DNA of 64,000 nucleotides from Raphanus sativus (taxonomy: Eukaryota > Streptophyta > Magnoliopsida > Brassicales > Brassicaceae): contig NC_079519.1 in the NCBI RefSeq assembly GCF_000801105.2, positions 742,668 through 806,667 on the forward strand, given 5' to 3'. The notes below the pieces were generated by a model that saw nothing but the letters and a program-made list of their open reading frames with translations, ran no database searches and had not been told where the DNA came from. Positions 12,249 through 23,896 of this stretch are shown here, one piece after another (position 1 is the first letter of the stretch; each line of letters begins with the position of its first letter). The position numbers were made by a program, and so were the translations under genes.

Positions 12249-12378
12249 ATGAGTCCTTCTCACTTTTTGTACCACATGAGTTTCTTAAGTCCCATTTTCT
12301 ATCTTCTTGTTATCACCACATTTTCTTTTTCTTGTGGTGCTTCTGAAGTTGAATTGGGACTTGTAAATGTGATTTACG
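12249..12378 (+). pseudogene. Possible orphan first exon encoding a signal peptide
   Basis: An ATG at 12249 opens 43 codons with a hydrophobic core (SPIFYLLVITTFSFSC) ending at a GTAAGC splice donor at 12379. This looks like the first exon of a secreted-protein gene. No downstream exon with matching phase was recognised, so it is either a relic or chance. Function is unknown. Confidence 0.25.
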
Positions 12379-13764
12379 GTAAGCTTCTTACTTCCCTTCC
12401 TTGAATTACCACGACCACAATAAATAATCATGTATCAGCAAATTGAAAACTAAATTAGTCCACTTTAAGAACAGAATTGACCTAATTTATTAGGTTTACC
12501 GGAAATATGTAGATTTTTTATACCCCCAAAAAATGTGTTTAGATTTTTTAACACCCAAAAAATTATGTAGATTTAGCCAATATCTAAAAAAACAAAAAAA
12601 AAAATATAAATAGGATTTATGATCTGAGGAGAATAAGTTTTTTTAAAAGGAAAATAAGGTTTATAAAAAGGAAACATGAAGGAAATTATGATTTCAGTCA
12701 TAAAAGAGTCAGAGAGTTATTAGCAAACAAACTGATAAGCATTCGTTGGTGCTTTTCTTCAATCTCTAGTTGGTTCTTCTGGTTTGGTCTTGACTAAACA
12801 GTTTGTTTGCATTAAATTCCATAATGGGTGCACGTAAGATTGATTTGTGGGGCTAAAAAAGCTCTACAAAATGAACTCTAATTATAAACAGATAAAAAGT
12901 TAAGAAAATACCTGAAATCGATCATCAATCCTCGTTTTTCTTCTCGTACCCCGTCGTCAAGTGAAACAGAGCCAACCATACATAAGAAAAAATTTCATCG
13001 CAACTCCAAAATCATTAAAAGTTTCTGACGATAAAATAGAAATGCAAAATAATTCACTATTCATTTACCAAGTAAAAAATAGATTCAGTCTTGTCATTCC
13101 AAAAGATTCTTCTATATCAATTCCCCAGTCTCTGTTCTACAGTCTCATGTTTTAATATTGATGGAGTGGTTTTTGATGGTTATTTCTTAAAAGGGCCAAG
13201 AAAGTAATACATAAAGATCGTGGCCTGGTTCGTGGAAGTATTAACCACTTATCAGTTTGCTAATTAGTATAAATTTTTCTTTTAAAATATTTTCCACATG
13301 TCAATTGTTATTTAATTGTTTTTAATTTTCTTTTCCGCACAGCAGTTTTTGTTTGGACATGCAACTTGTGCTTTAGTATATAAAGATTTTACTTTAAAAA
13401 ATCAACATCAAATATACTCTTTAAGTTTTGTTTTATAAATACATGTCAATAATAATTACCAGTTAAAATTGAATTAATAAATAAGACTTAATAAATTTTA
13501 GATATTTTAATTACAAATTATAAAAGTTTGATATATTTCACACAAAATATTATTTATATAATAAATAAAGTTTTGTAAAATAATAGTAATATTATAAGAA
13601 AATAAAGTTATGTCCCGCAGAAGAAAACGATCAGACAACTATTGTCCGCTTCTTATCTCTGAAAAAGAAAAAAACATGACACAGAGAGTCTGAAGATCAA
13701 AGCAAAAGCCTTTCGTAGTCGTAATCGAAACGCCAAATCATTACCGTTCAACTGAAAATCCAAC

Positions 13765-13766
<2 letters not shown>
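12379..13766. other. Intergenic AT-rich region
   Basis: No gene was recognised. The 12.5-12.6 kb part has two imperfect copies of TTAGATTTTTTAACACCC-like sequence. The right end probably contains promoter sequence for the plus-strand gene starting at 13912. Confidence 0.4.
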
Positions 13767-13811
<45 letters not shown>

Positions 13812-13813
13812 CT
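13767..13813 (+). repeat. CT microsatellite in the 5' leader
   Basis: About 23 CT dinucleotides lie 100-145 bp upstream of the ATG at 13912. CT/GA tracts near the transcription start are common in crucifer promoters and 5' leaders and may act as core promoter elements, though nothing here proves this. Confidence 0.85.
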
Positions 13814-13911
13814 CGTACGCTATCTTATTTCTCTTTTTATACTTCAACTACTCTTTCTCCAAAATCTTCTTGTGTCTTTTTCATTTCTAGGAAACTTTTT
13901 TGCAGATTACA

Positions 13912-14842
13912 ATGGAGAACGGTGCTGGATTTGCAGGAGACAATATGAAAAAGAAGAAGCCTGTTGGTGATGGTTTTGTCGGCGGGTTTTTCCCTGTCTC
14001 TACCACCAAGATCGCGTGGAAATCAAGGAAAAGATCAGGTTCTTCCATCTCTCTCTCTCTGTTTCTTGTTTTCTCTGTCCTTTCATTTTCTTTCATATTT
14101 AGCTCTCTCTCTCTCTCTATGTGAACTGTTTCATCAAAAGTCTCTTTTGTTCAGAGAAGTATCTTCGATTAGTAGTCTTCAGCTTTGAATATGAACACAG
14201 GCTTTATGGAAGCTCCAAAGGAATTAACAACTTTGTTTTTGCAGCATCTGCGAACTCAGACAAAGCACTGGAGGCTGCTGCTATGGAGGTCACACCAGAG
14301 AAGGATGAGTCAACAACAACAACAACAAAAATGGAAACCACAACTCCACCTGTTCTGTCCGAGAAAAGAAAAGCTCTGTTTGAGCCACTTGAACCTATTA
14401 CTACAAACTTGAACGGAAAGCGACCAACTGATGCTGATTCGCTCTTGCCGCCCCCAGATTTCGAGTCTGCAAACTACCCGAAAGGCTGGTTGATCGGTAA
14501 GAAGAGGAAGCTGGTGAATGTTGATGTGGTTGAGAGCATGCGTAGAATCGCTGTCCAAGAAATGAACAGAAAGGTAAACCATTCTGATTGTGTGTTTCTT
14601 TGTTGGAAAGTTTTGTTTGATTTAAAAGAGGATTGTGGGGACAGGATCGAGAGATAGATGGGTTAAACGAGCAGCTAGAAGAGGACTCGCGTTGCTTAGA
14701 GCATCTGCAACTTCAGCTGCTACAAGAGAGAAGCAAGAGAACAGAGATTGAAAGAGAGAACACAATGTTGAAAGAGCAAGTCGATATGCTTGTCAACATG
14801 ATACACCAAGATGAAGACGAAGAAGTACCAGAAGAACCCTAG
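13912..14842 (+). CDS. HDR1 / Snf1-kinase-interactor-like coiled-coil protein
   Basis: Three exons (13912-14038, 14245-14573, 14645-14842) encode 217 aa. The N-terminal part has a short [21 protein letters not shown] motif. A middle part rich in Ser/Thr/Glu follows. Then comes the strongly conserved block with [35 protein letters not shown] and [17 protein letters not shown], which leads into a leucine/glutamate-rich coiled coil (about residues 150-205) and an acidic tail. I recognise this block from plant proteins related to rice HEADING DATE REPRESSOR 1, described as interacting with an SnRK1-type kinase (Arabidopsis At1g80940, from memory). GKKRK may be a nuclear localisation signal. LPEAT1 lies convergent downstream. 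A biochemical role cannot be read from the sequence. Confidence 0.75.
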
Positions 14843-15546
14843 CTCTAGCATGGTGTCATATATAAAGTACGTCTACCTATAATATTAGCTCTGTTTTGTT
14901 TGTTTTATTCATTTGTCCATAAGACGTAAGGAAAGGAAGAAGCTTTACTACCAATCTATTTTATCTGGTTTAAGCTACTGTTGTTTCCTCCTGTTAGAAC
15001 AAATCAACATTATATATATTCCAAGTCAAGTTCTCTACAAGATCTGAACCTGGCGTGTGTGTGTGTATATGTGTGTATCTAAACTTGCTTCAGCAGGAGA
15101 CAGAGGCCAAAAAAAAAAAAAGAATAACAAATGTAGATAAATATGGTTTTGTGGTGTATATAAACTGATGTGGTGTTAAAAAGTGTAATCCTTGTGTCCT
15201 ATGAATAAATGAAATCTACGGACCACGAATTTTCGAGTGTCCATCAGTATTAGCTTTTGCAAAACAAACCTGCACCAACACGAAAGAGATTTGCTTCAGA
15301 TTTATTTACATGTTCCATCCCACCCACAGCTTCTTTTTTTATTTCTGAATTTATTTGATAACAACTATAACACAGATACTGTAGTTAATAAAAGACACCA
15401 CAAAGAAAGCTCAAGTTGTGTAACCAAACTTTTGTTTTATTATTCTCACAGATCCATTCATTATTCAGTCATGGTCATGGTTTTATTATTCTTTGGTAAA
15501 TGACTTACTACAAATACAGATACTGTCAAAGCCAGTAAAAAAATTA
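14843..15546. other. Convergent 3' intergenic region
   Basis: This stretch separates the stop codons of two convergent genes and should hold both 3' untranslated regions. A GT-rich run (15053-15078) and an AATAAATG polyadenylation-like motif near 15203 are visible. No further gene was seen. Confidence 0.5.
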
Positions 15547-17662
15547 TCATTCTTCTTTCTGATGGAAAACACGGAGTTGACTAAGATTACCATTGAGGGT
15601 CGCGTGATATATCCTTTTGTCTCCAAGTCCCAAATCCGACAGTATCATGTTACCCTGCAAAGCAACAAGAGTAATGCAGAGACAAGAGTTGGTAAAACGA
15701 TAACAACACACAAGCCAAAATGCATTAGACATGTCTCTAGAAGCAAATACCTCGCTGGCCATTAGTCTCCGGACATTGCTAGCATAGAGTTTGGGATTAT
15801 CCTTCTCTTCTTGTGACGGGTAGTATACAGGTAACCGTATCACCTCCAAGTGGTTTACAAATTGACAGAGAAGGAAGAGCACGTGACGTGCCTGGATAAA
15901 CAAGAAACAATGTTTTTTTTTTTTTTCAAAGCCAAAACTTCTGAGAGAACGGCAGGCGAGTTTGTTAAAAATAAATAAAAAAAAAGAAACACTCACACCG
16001 GATATTGTATCCCATGCCACACTGAAACGCTCGTAGGGGTATTTTAAAATAACAGGAAGAACAGGAGTTCCTGCCAAAAATGCACCTGTCTTGAATGTCA
16101 GCAAGTAGTCTCCGTTGGTGGTTGTTCCTTCTGCAGCGAGACCAAACCACAGTTTTCTTTTTTTTAAGGATAAGTGATGGATTGGTTTGATAAATCAGTG
16201 TATGAAGGGAGAGTAAAACTGAACCTGGAAAAAGCATAATAGTTGGAGCAGATTTATTCCTATGAGCTTCTCGAACTCTTTCATTTACTGTGCCTGTAAA
16301 AGATAATTTAAACAGCGGTTAGATACATAGGTTGATAACACAGGGTACTGAACAAGCATACACTAGTTACTGACACTATGCTGAGAAAGGTTAAGAGATA
16401 TTATTCTTCTAAAAAAAAACACATACCAGATACACCCTTGAAATCAGGTGATTTTGCTTCTCGCTGAACATAGACGCAACCAAGACATTTGCTGCCAGAA
16501 AAGAAAAAGATAGTAGTATAACCAAGTTTGAGATGATGCATACACACAAATAAAAGAAACTAGGGCATTTGATATGTTGATGAGCTACAAATAATGTATT
16601 CATAACTAACCTGATGAGGCCAACAAGAGGAAGTTTGCCCACTGATCTCTTCATAAGCAAAAAAAATAAATGCAAATGTCATTGCCAGAAAAAAAAAAGA
16701 TAATTAAAAATGTGAACTTCGGAAAGTAACTTAACAGAAGCAGTACTATATATAGCAAGATTCTACCAACTAACCTTGGCAACAAAGCTTGGGAAAGAAG
16801 CAGACATATGATACAAAATGTCAAGGTAGGAAACGTGATTAGACACAATCACTCCAGGTCTTTCAGGTTCCTCCTTATCATCTTCCTGTAAAATCCATAG
16901 CAAATGGCATAACAAATTAAGAGAACGAAAAAAACAAACGCCAAACCATCAGTGAGAACAAAACCATGAATCAATATCAGCAAAAAAAAAAAAAAAAAAA
17001 GAGGTCCCCAGATACTAATAAAGTGTACAACAACCAAAACCCCTCCTTTGAGCCAACATTGTCAGTACAAGTCTAGAATCCTAACCAATAAATGTCTCTT
17101 CTTACATTACAACAAAGTCTGACACTTTAAGGTTCCTCACACACTTATAAGGTTAAAAAACGTAGCTTTATACCTCAGAAGAAGAAGTGGTTTCAGGATC
17201 CGGACAGCTCTCAGGAATCCAATAAAACCCAAAAACGAAAAGCAAAACTCTAGAGAGAAACCTCCCACTCCCCACGATCACAGTCCGTCTCCATCCACCC
17301 ATATGAGCATAATCTTCCTGAACAACCCCTCCGCCTTCTTCCTCTTCCTCCTCTGCTCCACGGTACGGAGACGAGAACAGAGTAAACACCCTACACACCA
17401 AGTAATACAGAACCAGTATGCTCATCGCCAGAACAAACCGAACAGGAACGAGCGTCACCATCGCCACCGCCAGCTTGACTTTCTCCGCCGCCGGAAAGGG
17501 ACCCAAACCCATCGTCCCGTACAAATCCGTCCTCGCGTAAGGCGCGAACTTTTTGTCGAGCTCTTCAATGGCGGCGGTTACATCGGATTCTGATTTGAGC
17601 AAGGGGCGTTCCTCTTTGCTCGACGGTGGATTCGAATTCATATCCTTTAGCTCCGATTCCAT
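15547..17662 (-). CDS. LPEAT1: Lysophosphatidylethanolamine acyltransferase 1
   Basis: Eight minus-strand exons: 17174-17662, 16775-16885, 16611-16648, 16427-16491, 16225-16293, 15997-16130, 15751-15891 and 15547-15654. They sum to 1155 nt, or 384 aa. The protein belongs to the membrane-bound PlsC/LPLAT family and acylates lysophospholipids in the Lands cycle, with lysophosphatidylethanolamine the known preference of Arabidopsis LPEAT1. Visible motifs are NHVSYLD (the NHxxxxD catalytic box, about residue 178) and FPEGTTTNG (about residue 260). Hydrophobic segments lie at about residues 65-95 and 135-150 and suit an ER membrane protein. The N-terminal ESELKDMNSN..KEERPLLKSES matches the recalled Arabidopsis protein closely. 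Exon 6 ends at the second of two overlapping donors (GTGTGAGT), chosen because it keeps the frame and the conserved SGARH junction. Confidence 0.95.
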
Positions 17663-18803
17663 TATTACCTAAAAATCTAGTCTTTTTATGGTTTCGAGTA
17701 TCGGAAAGAGTGGAGGGTTCTTGTCTGATTGCGGATCTATCATTCGTAATCCGTCTCTCGTTGTCTCTCTTTCTAGATTTCCCCGTGAAAGGTTTCAGCT
17801 TTTTCGCGCACACGTAGATTCGATTCGCCGTTACAAAGGTAAAAACATGAAACCAAAAGCGTAAGGGTCTGATTCAGTGAGACGAGGTGCATGGTAATGT
17901 AAATTACGCTCACTGATATTAACCGTTAGATGGAGAACAACAAACGGACCAGGTTCGTTAGTTAATTAATTCCAAGTTTGTTGAGGAAAACAAACTTGAT
18001 AATTACTGTGTTTTTTTTTGTTAAATAAAGCAAATGACTTGGTTGGATTAATCAGATGTCTTATCGAAAGTCAAAATGTTAAGCTGGATCCAACCTGAGA
18101 TTGATTTAATTTTTCTTTTGCTTACTTTTTACTAATTACTATTCATTATTCAGTATTTTACACTTCAGTGGCAAACACAGAGCAAACGGGAATCATGTAT
18201 CAGCGTGCCCTACTTAGAAAGTTGCTGTAGAATAAAACCGTGCGCGATCACAAGGCATGTCTTCTTTCAATTCAGAAGCAGGATTAATCATTTTGCTTTT
18301 TGTTTTGTTTTAGTCGAATAAATAGATTAGACATCAGCAATCAAGTTGTTTGATTATAGTATAGAAGTTTGCAGTGTCCAAGACACACTCATAGCTATTC
18401 AACCTCCATCAATAGTTTAGTTACTATCACGACAATTAGATTCCCTTTCACTGCGAGGTTGAGTGGTCTTTTCTTCTGTTTTTTTTTTAATTTGTTTAGT
18501 ACCAATCAGAAGCGTTTGTTACGATGAAAACAACGCATGCTTTCATTGTCATTTCATTTGCCAATGACCTTAGACCTTAGTTAGTGTTTATAGTAGTTTC
18601 ATTATCGAATAAATAATGTTATCAGGGTATAGAAGGTTCAAGAATGATTTTAATAATTTAGAGCCCTTTTCTTTTTAGAATCTATTTATATGTAATTTAA
18701 AAAAAAAAAAAACTGAAGGCTTGAGATTAGTGTTTCATCCGTCTTGGTCCATGACCGATCCTGAATGTTACATGACCGACTTATTAACGTGAACAAAGGG
18801 TGT
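17663..18803. other. Upstream region of LPEAT1, no gene seen
   Basis: This holds the presumed 5' leader and promoter of LPEAT1 and AT-rich sequence up to the hAT element. No open frame with coding character was found. By the recalled Arabidopsis order, the synteny jump between At1g80950 and At1g79720 falls between 17.7 and 20.5 kb. Confidence 0.45.
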
Positions 18804-18811
18804 CGTGTGAC

Positions 18812-19906
18812 CAGGGCCGTCTTTTTGCACGTGCAAGTGGAGCGGTCGAACAGGGTCCAAAATTTTAGAGGGTCCATAATTTTTCTTGTTTTAATAATAC
18901 TTATAAATATAATATCATATTATTTATAAAAAAAACCTATAGCTATATTTAATTTTAATTTTCGTATTTACTAAGCAATAAATATACATATAATTAAAAA
19001 TTCGATTTTGTTAACATAACTAACAAAAATGCATTAAGTTAGGAGTTAACTAGCATTTATATCAATTATATATTTTGGAAAGTAAAAAATAGCTGTTGGT
19101 GATATCCGATGTAAGTTTAGAAAGTTAGTATTTTAATTTGATTTTGTTTAGGAAATTACTATTAATTAGTGATTATGAATAGGAGAGAAATATATAACCA
19201 CAATCTAGTGAGGAATTATTTAGGATTGATTACTTTTTATGCATAGTTGATCAAGCAATTACTTCACTTACTAAAAGGTTTGAACAATATCAGGAGTATG
19301 AAAAGGTTTTTGGTTTTTTATTTAACCCCGAAAAATGGTTTTCTTTAGATGATATGACTTTAAATAATTATTGTAGTAGTTTTGCAAATGCTTTTAGAAA
19401 AGGTGAGAATTTTGACGTTAGTGGAGATGATTTGTTTATGGAATTAAAATTACTTAGAGAAGTTATGCCAAAAGAGATAATATATCCTATTGACATTTTG
19501 AATTATTTGCTGCGTGCTAATTCTTTTCCAAGTGCTATTATTGCCTATAGAATTTTACTAACTATTCCTGTAACTGTTGCATCTGCAGAGAGAAGTTTTT
19601 CGAAACTAAAATTGTTGAAGTCATATCTGCGGACAACAATGATACAAGAAAGATTAAATGGGCTAGCGATGATTGCAATTGAAAATGATATTTTGGAAAA
19701 GATCAAGTTTGATGATTTGGTCGATGACTTTGCATCAAAAAAAGCTAGAAGATTGGCATTATTCAGATGAAAAAAACAGATTGGTATAGTTACTTTATGT
19801 TATAGCAATATTTTATCAGAAAAAGCATATAAATTATTTTAGGTTATTAAAAAGGGCCTTATTTTTTTTTTTGAACAGGGTCTAGGAAGGGTTTGAGACG
19901 GCCCTG
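18812..19906 (+). mobile_element. Deleted hAT-family DNA transposon
   Basis: Terminal inverted repeats CAGGGCCGTC (18812-18821) and GACGGCCCTG (19897-19906) are flanked by a perfect 8-bp target-site duplication, CGTGTGAC (18804-18811 and 19907-19914). Both features define the hAT superfamily. The interior of about 1.1 kb keeps only the C-terminal part of a transposase on the plus strand, so most of the autonomous gene has been lost. The motif GAACAGGGTC recurs near both ends, as expected of transposase-binding subterminal repeats. Confidence 0.95.
19198..19770 (+). pseudogene. hAT transposase, C-terminal fragment
   Basis: The frame is open from 19198, after a TAA, to the stop at 19770. It reads FRIDYFLCIVDQAITSLTKR then later PVTVASAERSFSKLKLLK and RLNGLAMIAIEND. 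This is the hAT C-terminal dimerisation domain with its SAERSFS core. The N-terminal BED zinc finger and the catalytic DDE residues of a full protein are absent, so it cannot be an active transposase. It lies inside the terminal inverted repeats of the hAT element. Confidence 0.88.
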
Positions 19907-20276
19907 CGTGTGACGACCTGAGATTTGGTAATAAAAGATATACATTTAACAATTTTAACTAAGTTTTTGTATTTTTTTAAATGTATAGAATAAGATTATT
20001 TAGGTAAAACAATGGGAGGACATATATTACACACTAAAACTTTAATAATTGATACTATAGGGAGTAAATAAAACTTGCCTGAAAACACATAATAATTAAT
20101 CTTGAATCGACTGAATGTGTCATAGCCTCAGATTCTGTATATAAGAATATGGTTGGTTGGTGGATTATGTTACTAACATTAAGGTGAAAACATTTGAGAA
20201 AATATGAAAATCCTCAGCTTGCACTAGCGGCCAACATTGTAGGAACTAACAGAAGTAGCACCACCACCCACACAAC

Positions 20277-20322
20277 ACTGTAAATAAATTTTTTTTTTTT
20301 TTTTTTTTTTACTGTAAATAAA
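20277..20322 (-). repeat. Micro poly(T) insertion with 12-bp flanking repeat
   Basis: ACTGTAAATAAA at 20277-20288 is repeated at 20311-20322, separated by a run of 22 T. Read on the minus strand this is a pure poly(A) insertion with a target-site duplication, the smallest form of the micro-insertions seen elsewhere in this window. Confidence 0.65.
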
Positions 20323-20557
20323 ATTTGGTAATAATTAGGTAATGAAACTGCAGTAACTCACGTGAATCCCCAATAATTTTCTCATGCACAAAGTGGGGTC
20401 CTAACTCTCTTTTTTATTTTTGTTCCTTTGCCACTTCTCGCCAGCCCTTCCTCTTTTGTTCTCTTCACTACCTCCAAACTTCCCAAGAATCTCTCTATTC
20501 CTCCTCCTCTCTCTCCTCTTATTTTCTCTCTGCAAAGAGAGAATCCCTCTAACGAAA

Positions 20558-22346
20558 ATGTCGAAGAAAGCAGCTTTTCTGCCATTGAATCTTTCACTTG
20601 CTCCCTTCCTTCTTGTTCTTCTTCTGCTGTGTGTTGTTGTTGTTCAAAGCGCCCACGAGAAGAAGATTCTCAGTGTACACAACAATATTTGGTCTCCCAA
20701 GACATCAAACGAACCTTCTAGTTCATGTTTCTCTCACAATCTTGGTGAGTTTGTTTTCCATCTCAAACGTTCACCAAACCATAGAAAAAGATATATAAGA
20801 TATACACTGTTTCTTTGCTTTAGTTTAATATTTAATGGCGTGATTTATGGGGTTTTAGATTAGCAAAAGCATCTAGCTTTGTTTAAACATCTAACTAAAG
20901 TCATTATCTTTACACTACTTTTGTAGCTAGCTCCCTTTTCTTTCAATTGGGATTTTTACTAATGTATCTATGGAATCTTGAGATTCTTTCCTCATCTAAC
21001 ATAAATGTTTGTATCTTTTGCGTATAAACTCTGTTCTGTTGCCTTTAGAAACTCTGTTTACGATATCCTCTCTTTACTCTGTTTACGTTAGTATTTATAG
21101 AAGAAACTGATGGTTTTGTTTTGAGAACTTAGTAAAAGGAAGAGAATCATCATCCACTACACTGGGGATGAAACACAGGGGACTTTGCTCAGGAAAGACT
21201 ATAGATTGGGGTAAGAAGCTGAGAAGAGCCTTAACTCTTGACAACATTCGAGTCCAATCACTTCAACTCAGAATCAAAGCCTCAAGCACCACAGACTCCA
21301 TTTCTGAAACTCAGATTCCACTAACCTCAGGGGTGAAACTTGAGACTCTGAATTACATTGTCACAGTTGAACTAGGAGGGAAAAACATGACTTTGATCGT
21401 TGACACAGGGAGTGACTTGACTTGGGTCCAGTGCCAGCCTTGCAAGTCATGTTACAACCAACAAGGTCCTCTGTATGACCCATCAGTCTCATCTTCTTAC
21501 AAGACAGTCTTCTGCAACTCATCCACTTGTCAGGATCTTGTAGCAGCTACCAGTAACCAGGGGCGTTGTGGAGGAGGCAGCAACGGTCTCGAAAAGACAA
21601 CTTGTGACTACATCGTCAGCTATGGGGATGGATCATACACTCGAGGAGACTTGGGAAGTGAGAGTATCCAGTTAGGTGACACGAAAGTCGAAAACTTTGT
21701 CTTTGGTTGTGGCAGAAACAACAAAGGTCTGTTTGGAGGAGCTTCTGGTCTAATGGGTTTGGGAAGAAGCTCTGTTTCTCTAATCTACCAAACAATGAAA
21801 ACTTTCAACGGATTTTTCTCATACTGTCTACCTTCTCTAGAAGATGGAGCTTCTGGCTCATTGTCTTTCGGTGACAATAACTCAACTTCAGTCTCCTACA
21901 CTCCACTAGTACAAAACCCTCAGCTTCGCTCCTTTTACATTCTTAACCTCACCGGTGCTAGCGTTGGTGGCGTGGAGCTGGAATCTCCAAGCTTTGGTAG
22001 AGGGATTATAATTGATTCAGGAACGGTTATCACGAGACTGCCACCTTCTATTTACAAAGCTGTGAAGACAGAGTTTCTGAAACAGTTTACTGGGTTTCCT
22101 TTGGTTCCTGGTTACTCAATCTTAGACACTTGCTTTAACCTCACAAGTTATCAAGATGTTAGCATTCCCACTATCAAGATGATCTTCCAAGGTAATGCTG
22201 TGCTCGCAGTGGATGTCAACGGTGTGTTCTACTATGTCAACCCGGACGCATCTCTAGTATGCTTGGCCTTGGCAAGTCTATCATATGAAAACGAAGTTGG
22301 TATCATTGGAAACTACCAGCAGAAAAACAAGAGAGTAAATATATGA
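20558..22346 (+). CDS. Pepsin-like aspartyl protease (A1), 3' frameshift
   Basis: Two exons (20558-20744, 21133-22346) encode 466 aa. The N-terminus has a signal peptide (APFLLVLLLLCVVVVQSA). A prosegment follows, then the nepenthesin-type catalytic domain with first active site DTGSDLTW (about residue 153), the YGDGSYTRG flap and the second site DSGTVITRL (about residue 357). Many cysteines support an extracellular or vacuolar enzyme. It matches the At1g79720 family by recall. Oddity: after NYQQKN the sequence GAGAGTAAATATATGA (22331-22346) has one A more than the relatives' GTAATATATGAT. The frame therefore closes at 22346 and misses about 16 residues, including a conserved last cysteine that would end at 22395 in the other frame. 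The catalytic core is intact; loss of the last strand may impair folding. Confidence 0.88.
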
Positions 22347-22666
22347 TACCAAACAAGAGAAGCTTGGTATTGCAAGAGAAAAATGCGGTATCTGATGACT
22401 GTGTGTTCCCTTCATATCATGAAAGCCAATCATCTCTTTTGGCAAAGCCAATTTGAATTCTTCAACTAGTCAATCATATATATATGTGTCTGTATCAGTA
22501 TATAGAGAAATGTTAGAAGCAATGCTTTAATGATCTTCTGCAAGGAAGAAAAATTATCTAAAGCAGATGAACAAACAAATACATCTAAGTGAGATCCCCT
22601 TAAAAGGTTTGTCTAAGAATCTGGATCAGGCTTCATTACTTAAGAGAGCAGTCATCTCTATATTGT

Positions 22667-23324
22667 GACATTTCAAATATATTTACATTTGAGCATGATA
22701 ATATTTTTAAATAAAAATTACAAAAATCTATTCACGGTGTTGTTAGGTTCTAAACCGTGCTACAAAATGAAATTACTAGTTTAAAATAAATTATAGTTTT
22801 TTTATTTATGAGTTGTCAATATATGTTGAATCAGTATTGTGTTGATTTTCAACTGATTTTTTTTAAAATGTTATTTATTTTTTAAATTGTAATATTTAAT
22901 GAAATTCCATTTTAGAATAAATAAATCTCACCAATTTTTAAGATTTTAAAATTAATTTATCAGAAACAATTTCAGCATCAATTGAATATCTTGACAATAT
23001 ACATGTTAAGGAATATATTTCTATTAGAAACATGTTAACAGTTTATTAGTATTGTTATGTTTTCATCAATGTTTCATTGAAATACTATAGTATAATAAAT
23101 TAGAGTATCCTTTATTTGTTTAAAGGATAAATATGAATACACTCAATAGTGATCCATATGCCCAACATGATAGTTTAGGCAATTTTAGAATCATACAATA
23201 TTAATATTATTTGTCTGAGAAATATCTTTAAAAAAAAAATTATGTCACATGATCTTCTAACGATATTTTAGGTAATTTTGTTTTGCATATTATTCATTTA
23301 TTATATATATATATATATATATAT

Positions 23325-23372
<48 letters not shown>

Positions 23373-23532
23373 TTTTTTTTAAAAAAAATATCAAAGATTT
23401 TGTTTTTAAGTAACTAGTTAGATTGCCATGCACATTTTTTGTGCACGCTTTAATATAATTTTTAAAGTCGTGGCGTATGTGTGTTTTTCAACACTAGGAA
23501 GGCAGTCGGCCTTTATGATGTTTTAGTTGAAG
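22667..23532. other. AT-rich duplication-junction DNA with (TA)n
   Basis: No gene was seen. It contains a TA microsatellite of about 68 bp (23301-23368). At 23410-23450 the sequence CTAGTTAGATTGCCATGCAC with a GTGCAC palindrome resembles a minus-strand Helitron terminus. The stretch lies between two copies of the protease 3' end and appears to be DNA that filled the junction. Confidence 0.45.
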
Positions 23533-23778
23533 ATGGCGGATCGTGTTCTTTTTCCTCCTGTTGCCAGCCTAACCGAAAACGTTGCAAGATTACCTCCCCC
23601 TGTTGTCACCATACTCGGGAATGCTCTTATCAGGCGACTTAATGCGGCCGAGTGGACAGTTATGTTTGACAACGCAGAGCTGTTTGGTCCAGGCATTAAC
23701 GCGCTCCGTGTCCCTGTCGAGACTGAAGGTCTTATTTATTACTTGACTCTTTATTCAATGCACTGTTTGGCATTATAG
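23533..23778 (+). CDS. Unknown short ORF, coding-like, possibly captured exon
   Basis: An ATG at 23533 opens 81 codons beginning MADRVLFPPVASLTENVARL. Codon use is more GC-rich and gene-like than the surrounding DNA up to about 23730, where a possible donor (GAAG|GTCTTA) occurs. After that the sequence turns AT-rich and repetitive. I do not recognise the family. The nearby Helitron-like end suggests a captured gene fragment rather than a functional gene. Confidence 0.3.
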   Translation: MADRVLFPPVASLTENVARLPPPVVTILGNALIRRLNAAEWTVMFDNAELFGPGINALRVPVETEGLIYYLTLYSMHCLAL

Positions 23779-23890
23779 GTTTATGATGAGTTATCGAATT
23801 GATTGAGATATAGGTTGATTGATTGAGATATAGGTTTATGCTGAGTTATTGAATTGATTGAGATATAGGTTTATGCTGAGTTATCGAAAC
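23776..23890. repeat. Short tandem repeats (GATTGAGATATAGGTTTATG)
   Basis: About three imperfect copies of a unit of roughly 46 bp containing GATTGAGATATAGGTT and TGAGTTATCGAA lie directly before the truncated protease copy. They mark the junction of the segmental duplication. Confidence 0.75.
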
Positions 23891-23896
23891 AACTTT

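Noticed and set aside
12520..12600. A further micro poly(A) insertion from the repeated TTAGATTTTTTAACACCC
   Set aside because: The repeats are adjacent and A/T-biased, with no clear insert, so simple slippage explains them.
23301..23368. TA-rich tract as a possible replication origin or matrix attachment region
   Set aside because: A plain (TA)n microsatellite; nothing else supports such a role.
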